From the NCBI RefSeq assembly GCF_020164555.1, contig NZ_JAIQZB010000017.1, positions 1 through 64,000 of the forward strand: a stretch of 64,000 bases of DNA, written 5' to 3'. Every line of letters begins with the position of its first letter. Position 1 is the first letter of the stretch. The translations under genes were made by a program, and so were the position numbers. Origin of the DNA: Salegentibacter lacus. Lineage in GTDB: Bacteria; Bacteroidota; Bacteroidia; Flavobacteriales; Flavobacteriaceae. A model generated the notes under the pieces. It did no database searches. It was not told where the DNA came from and saw nothing but the letters and a program-made list of their open reading frames with translations. Shown here piece after piece: positions 60,466 through 64,000 of the stretch.

Positions 60466-61149
60466 TTATGCCGAATTTATTAAATCCTGAACGAGTTTAG
60501 GCACGCCTACTGAAGCTTTTTCTACAATGATATGTAAGTTTCCTTTTTCTGAAATATTTGGTTTCGGATCTATAAAATAAACAGGTATTCTATTTGGCGC
60601 AAAATCTACCAGGCCTGCCGCGGGATAAACCTGCATGGAAGTTCCTACAATAATAAGTATTTCAGCTTCTGCAACAATTTCCATCGCTTTTTCAAACATT
60701 GGTACAGCTTCTCCAAACCAAACAACGTGTGGCCTAAGCTGATAATTAAACTCGCAGAAATCTCCCGGATTAATATCCTGCTTCCAGTCCATTACTAGTT
60801 TTTCATTAAAAGTGCTTCTTGCTTTTAAAAGCTCGCCGTGTAAATGGGTGACATTTGTACTTCCGGCTCTTTCGTGCAGATCGTCTATGTTTTGTGTAAT
60901 AATTTCTACATCATAAATTTTTTCTAAATCGGCTAAAGCATTATGTGCAGCATTGGGTGCTACCGTTAATAATTGCCGGCGTCTTTTATTGTAAAAATCC
61001 AAAACTAACTCCTGGTTGTTTTCCCACCCCATAGGGGAAGCCACTTCCATAACATCGTGACCTTCCCAAAGGTTATCGGCATCCCTAAAGGTTTGGATAC
61101 CGCTTTCGGCACTAATCCCAGCACCGGTAAGAATTACTATTTTTTTCAT
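60466..61149 (-). CDS. cobB: NAD-dependent deacylase (sirtuin) lacking most zinc cysteines
   Basis: Removes acyl groups from protein lysines with NAD. The 227-residue protein shows GAGISAESGIQTFRD, TQNIDDLHERAGS, the catalytic HLHGEL, LRPHVVWFGEAVP and VGTSMQVYPAAGLVDFA. In the region between HGEL and LRPHVV, where sirtuins typically carry four zinc-binding cysteines, only one Cys is left (GDFCEF). Thus the zinc site is probably missing, as in some other bacterial class III sirtuins. Tyr/Arg for desuccinylation cannot be judged with certainty. Possibly co-transcribed with purB. Confidence 0.9.
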   Translation of the reverse strand: MKKIVILTGAGISAESGIQTFRDADNLWEGHDVMEVASPMGWENNQELVLDFYNKRRRQLLTVAPNAAHNALADLEKIYDVEIITQNIDDLHERAGSTNVTHLHGELLKARSTFNEKLVMDWKQDINPGDFCEFNYQLRPHVVWFGEAVPMFEKAMEIVAEAEILIIVGTSMQVYPAAGLVDFAPNRIPVYFIDPKPNISEKGNLHIIVEKASVGVPKLVQDLINSA

Positions 61150-61297
61150 ATTAACATAGTTTATGAGTCATTTTTATAAACCTTAACATCCGTTAAAACC
61201 TGGTAGCCCGTATCTATAGATAGATTAGATAACGGAAGCGAAAATTAATTGCGTCTTCCAAACTCTAAATTTACTAATAACTTAAATTTTTAAACTT

Positions 61298-63277
61298 ATG
61301 AAAAAATTTTTATTGGCTATGTTTTTAGCCTTACCGTTTATGATTATGAGCTGTAGCAGTGATGATGATGCAGTAGATCCCGATGGGGATGGCGACGATT
61401 TCGAAGGAGAAACAAAATCTTTCGAACTTTATTCGGTTGCCGATCCTTCAATCTCCGGTACAGCTACCTTTATGGAGAATGAAGATAATAGCACAACCGT
61501 TGAACTTGAACTAGACGGTACTCCGGACGGAGGAATGCACCCGGCACACATTCATTACAATACTGCTGCCGAAGGTGGTGATATCGCAGTTTCTTTTGAG
61601 CCTGTTGATGGATCTACCGGAATGAGTACTACAACATTTTCTACCTTAGATGATGGAACAAGTATTACTTATGAAGAAGCTATTAATTTTGATGGATATA
61701 TCAACGTGCATATAAGTGCCGACGATCTTGGTACTTTGGTAGCACAGGGAGATATCGGTGTAAATGAGCTTACGGGAGAATCTAAAAACTACATGCTTGA
61801 AGAAAGAGCTGTAGAAGGAATTTCTGGAAATGTAATGTTTCAGGAGAGAGTAAATGGTGAGGCTTTAGCAACCATTATGCTTGAAGGAACTCCGGAAGAC
61901 GGTGAGCACCCGGCACATATCCATATGGGTTCTGTTGCTGAAGCTCCGGGAAGTATTGCTTTCAGCTTTAATCCGGTTAACGGAGCAACAGGAATGAGTA
62001 AAACCAATGTTGCTGCATTAGACGATGGTACCACATTTATGTATAGCGATGTACTTAGTTACGATGGTTATGTAAATGTACACCTAAGCGCAGATGAACT
62101 TGGAACTCTAGTTGCCCAAAATGATATTGGTGGTAACGAACTTACAGGTGAGACTAAATCTTACGAGCTTGATGAAAGAGCTGTTGAAGGAATTAGCGGA
62201 ACAGTGATGTTTGAAGAACGTATGAGCGGTGCTGCTCTTGCAACGATCATGATTGATGGTACTCCGGAAGATGGAATGCACCCGGCTCATATTCATATGG
62301 GCTCTTTTACTGAAGGTCCAGGAGGTATTGCTTTTACTTTTAATCCTGTAAATGGAGCAACCGGAATGAGTATGACTCAGGTTGAGATGCTAGACGATGA
62401 TACAGAATTTGGTTACGAAGAAGTGCTGAATTATGATGGTTACGTTAACGTTCACCTAAGTGCAGAAGAACTTGGTACGGTCGTAGCTCAGGGAGATATA
62501 GGAGCTAACGAATTAACCGGTGAAAGCAAAACTTACGAATTAGGTGAGAAAGCTGTTGATGGAATTAGTGGTTCTGTAATTTTTGAAGAAAGAATGAGTG
62601 GAGAAGCTTTAGCAACTATTATGTTAGATGGAACTCCGGAAGATGGAATGCATCCGGCTCATATTCATATGGGAACTGCTGCTGAAGGTCCAGGCGGAAT
62701 TGCTTTCACTTTTACTCCAGTAAATGGAGCAACAGGAATGAGTATGACTCACGTAGCTATGCTTGATGATGATACTGAATTCGGATACGAAGATGTATTG
62801 AATTATGATGGTTATGTAAATGTTCACTTAAGCGCAGATCAACTTGATGTTCTTGTAGCACAGAGTGATATCGGTCAAAACGAATTGACTGGAGAGTCAG
62901 CTTCTTATAACCTTGGGACTGCAGATGTTGATGGAATAATGGGAACAGCAATGTTTGAAGAACGTGTAAATGGTGAGACTTTGGTAACTATTATGCTAGA
63001 AGGAACACTTGATGGAGGAATTCACCCTGCACACATCCACATGGGATCTGTTGCTGATGCTCCTGGAGATATCGCGATCTCTTTAAATTCAGTTAATGGT
63101 GATACCGGAATGAGTATGACCAATGTTTCCGCCTTTAATGATACTGAAGAAGGAGAAGATGGAGAAATGATAGATTATAATGAGCTTTTAGAATATAATG
63201 GTTATCTAAACGTGCACTTAAGTGCAGAAGATTTAGGAACTCTTGTAGCTCAGGGAAATGTAGGTTCTAATTCTTAG
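61298..63277 (+). CDS. Lipoprotein with five CHRD domains
   Basis: A 659-residue lipoprotein (MSCSSDDDAVDPDGDGDD; acidic surface-export signal) made of five tandem CHRD domains of about 124 residues. Each has the pattern ISGxxxFEERxxGxxLATIMLDGTP, EDGMHPAHIHMG, a G/A-rich segment, NGATGMS and YDGYVNVHLSAEELGTLVAQGDIG (segments abbreviated). The conserved HPAHIH and NVHLS histidines in every domain look like metal ligands. CHRD domains are known from chordin and from bacterial surface proteins; the function here is not known. It has its own terminator and no operon partner. Confidence 0.88.
   Translation: MKKFLLAMFLALPFMIMSCSSDDDAVDPDGDGDDFEGETKSFELYSVADPSISGTATFMENEDNSTTVELELDGTPDGGMHPAHIHYNTAAEGGDIAVSFEPVDGSTGMSTTTFSTLDDGTSITYEEAINFDGYINVHISADDLGTLVAQGDIGVNELTGESKNYMLEERAVEGISGNVMFQERVNGEALATIMLEGTPEDGEHPAHIHMGSVAEAPGSIAFSFNPVNGATGMSKTNVAALDDGTTFMYSDVLSYDGYVNVHLSADELGTLVAQNDIGGNELTGETKSYELDERAVEGISGTVMFEERMSGAALATIMIDGTPEDGMHPAHIHMGSFTEGPGGIAFTFNPVNGATGMSMTQVEMLDDDTEFGYEEVLNYDGYVNVHLSAEELGTVVAQGDIGANELTGESKTYELGEKAVDGISGSVIFEERMSGEALATIMLDGTPEDGMHPAHIHMGTAAEGPGGIAFTFTPVNGATGMSMTHVAMLDDDTEFGYEDVLNYDGYVNVHLSADQLDVLVAQSDIGQNELTGESASYNLGTADVDGIMGTAMFEERVNGETLVTIMLEGTLDGGIHPAHIHMGSVADAPGDIAISLNSVNGDTGMSMTNVSAFNDTEEGEDGEMIDYNELLEYNGYLNVHLSAEDLGTLVAQGNVGSNS
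61405..63274 (+). repeat. Five in-frame tandem repeats of about 372 bp (CHRD)
   Basis: Units begin near 61411, 61780, 62152, 62524 and 62896. The third and fourth are most alike at protein level, the first and last most divergent. The DNA of the units differs at many third positions, so the duplications are not recent or have been diversified. Confidence 0.8.
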
Positions 63278-63298
63278 AATTTGTAATTTCATTAAAAT

Positions 63299-63331
63299 TA
63301 AAAACCCGGTCTCGATGAGGCCGGGTTTTTC
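63299..63331 (+). terminator. Terminator of the CHRD gene
   Basis: AAAAACCCGG pairs with CCGGGTTTTT around TCTCGATGAGG (which can pair further inside), 22 nt after the stop codon. Confidence 0.9.
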
Positions 63332-63419
63332 TTTGTTATTAATGATCCGAGAATTAATAAGATCAGTATTATAGAGCCTAAAATTTTTAGCTGAAAAATT
63401 TTAAAATATTCCTCCTGAA

Positions 63420-63444
63420 AACGCCCGACTTCGAGTCGGGTTTT
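63420..63444 (+). terminator. Second hairpin before the TrmH-family gene
   Basis: CCCGACT (63424-63430) and AGTCGGG (63434-63440) form a tight stem followed by TTTTATAATTTT. It lies 18 nt before the start codon at 63458, so it may act as a back-up terminator or as part of that gene's leader. Confidence 0.6.
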
Positions 63445-63457
63445 ATAATTTTAGCCT

Positions 63458-64000
63458 ATGCAAAAAACTACCCTGTTAAACCATCTTGAAACTTTTCTCA
63501 CACCAAGACGAATCGGTTTGTTTGATAAAGTTATTCGGCAGCGCACCAATCATTTTACGGTTGCAACGCAAGACGTTTACCAGCTGCATAATACCAGTGC
63601 TGTAATTAGAAGTTGCGAGGTTTTTGGGATTCAGAACATTCATGTGATAGAGGAGCGCAAGCCTAAAAGAATAGACAGAGAGATTGCAATGGGGGCTCAA
63701 AAATGGGTAGATGTTAATCGGTATTCTACTTCAAAAGCATGTATTAAAGAATTACGAGCTAAAGGCTATCAAATTGTAGCCACCACACCTTACGGAGAAA
63801 GTACAACACTTAAAGATTTTGATATTGAAAAGCCATCAGCTATTTTCTTCGGAACTGAAAAAGATGGTCTAAGCGAGGAAATATTGAAAGAAGCCGATTG
63901 TAGATTGCATATTCCTATGGTTGGATTTACCGAAAGCCTTAATATATCGGTTTCTGCAGCTATAATTTTACAGAGCATTACTTCTCGTTTAAAAAACAGT
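63458..64000 (+). CDS. TrmH/SpoU-family 2'-O-methyltransferase (partial, runs off the window)
   Basis: 181 codons open to the right edge with no stop. The product begins MQKTTLLNHLETFLTPRR and has the three SPOUT motifs: HNTSAVIRSCEVFGIQ (motif 1, with the Arg), IFFGTEKDGLSEE (motif 2) and IPMVGFTESLNISVSAAI (motif 3). It methylates a ribose 2'-OH, most likely of tRNA (TrmH, G18), because the N-terminal layout fits TrmH (LTPRR-x-G and IHVIEERK) and not RlmB. It starts after two hairpins and has an ATG at 63458. Confidence 0.88.
   Translation, partial: MQKTTLLNHLETFLTPRRIGLFDKVIRQRTNHFTVATQDVYQLHNTSAVIRSCEVFGIQNIHVIEERKPKRIDREIAMGAQKWVDVNRYSTSKACIKELRAKGYQIVATTPYGESTTLKDFDIEKPSAIFFGTEKDGLSEEILKEADCRLHIPMVGFTESLNISVSAAIILQSITSRLKNS

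Noticed and set aside
61405-63274. Regular spacing of similar DNA (about 372 bp) considered as CRISPR or satellite DNA
   Set aside because: The repeats are in frame, code for CHRD domains and have no unique spacers.

Overview
This 64 kb window is chromosomal DNA of a marine-type member of the Bacteroidota, most likely family Flavobacteriaceae (Salegentibacter/Gramella/Zunongwangia-like; the genus is a guess). The support is AT-rich DNA, promoters of the Bacteroidota type (TTG, about 20 nt, TAnnTTTG), weak Shine-Dalgarno sequences, a type IX secretion sorting domain, many SC(S/D)DDD surface lipoproteins, a 950-residue CarB without the allosteric domain, and the flavobacterial trio RlmD/DUF6452/DUF6048. 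I see no rRNA or tRNA genes, CRISPR array, insertion sequence, integrase or prophage.

Layout. 0.1-4.3 kb: a gene fragment, then pta-ackA (acetate/acetyl-phosphate). 4.5-10.8 kb: a long PLP enzyme, an OprP-like porin, an ABM-fold protein, an RDD membrane protein, a pseudogene with two in-frame TAA codons, DUF4268 and a ZIP metal transporter. 11-24.3 kb: RNA methyltransferases (RlmL-like, RlmD), ornithine aminotransferase with a Cys-rich insert, a T9SS cargo operon, Smr protein, cysteine desulfurase, OsmC, MtaB and a GNAT protein. 24.6-37.5 kb: alpha/beta hydrolase, lytic transglycosylase and cardiolipin synthase; rpmH; carB; a five-gene minus-strand run from rmuC to a BASS transporter.

37.5-48.7 kb is the most interesting part: a Pel-like exopolysaccharide locus. 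A PelF-type glycosyltransferase, a PelG-type membrane transporter with an added N-terminal domain, a secreted GH114-type (polygalactosaminidase-like) hydrolase, an unrecognised 663-residue polytopic membrane protein, and a 1330-residue lipoprotein that joins a DUF2194 deacetylase-like domain (PelA-like), helical repeats and an outer-membrane beta-barrel (PelB-like) are tightly coupled behind one promoter. A second GH114-type lipoprotein is divergently transcribed from the same intergenic region. No PelC, PelD or PelE is recognisable, so c-di-GMP control is not evident.

48.7-55.2 kb: vitamin B12 uptake. A cobalamin riboswitch precedes a BtuB-type TonB-dependent receptor and a BtuG-like beta-propeller lipoprotein; BtuF, BtuC and BtuD are encoded divergently. 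55.3-64 kb: S41 protease, an ECF sigma/anti-sigma/DUF4252 operon, purB, a sirtuin, a five-repeat CHRD lipoprotein, and a TrmH-family methyltransferase running off the right edge.

Non-coding structure includes several strong hairpin terminators, four copies of a short dispersed palindromic repeat (one inside a terminator loop), a similar intercistronic hairpin in pta-ackA and btuB-btuG, and a perfect dyad upstream of pta.
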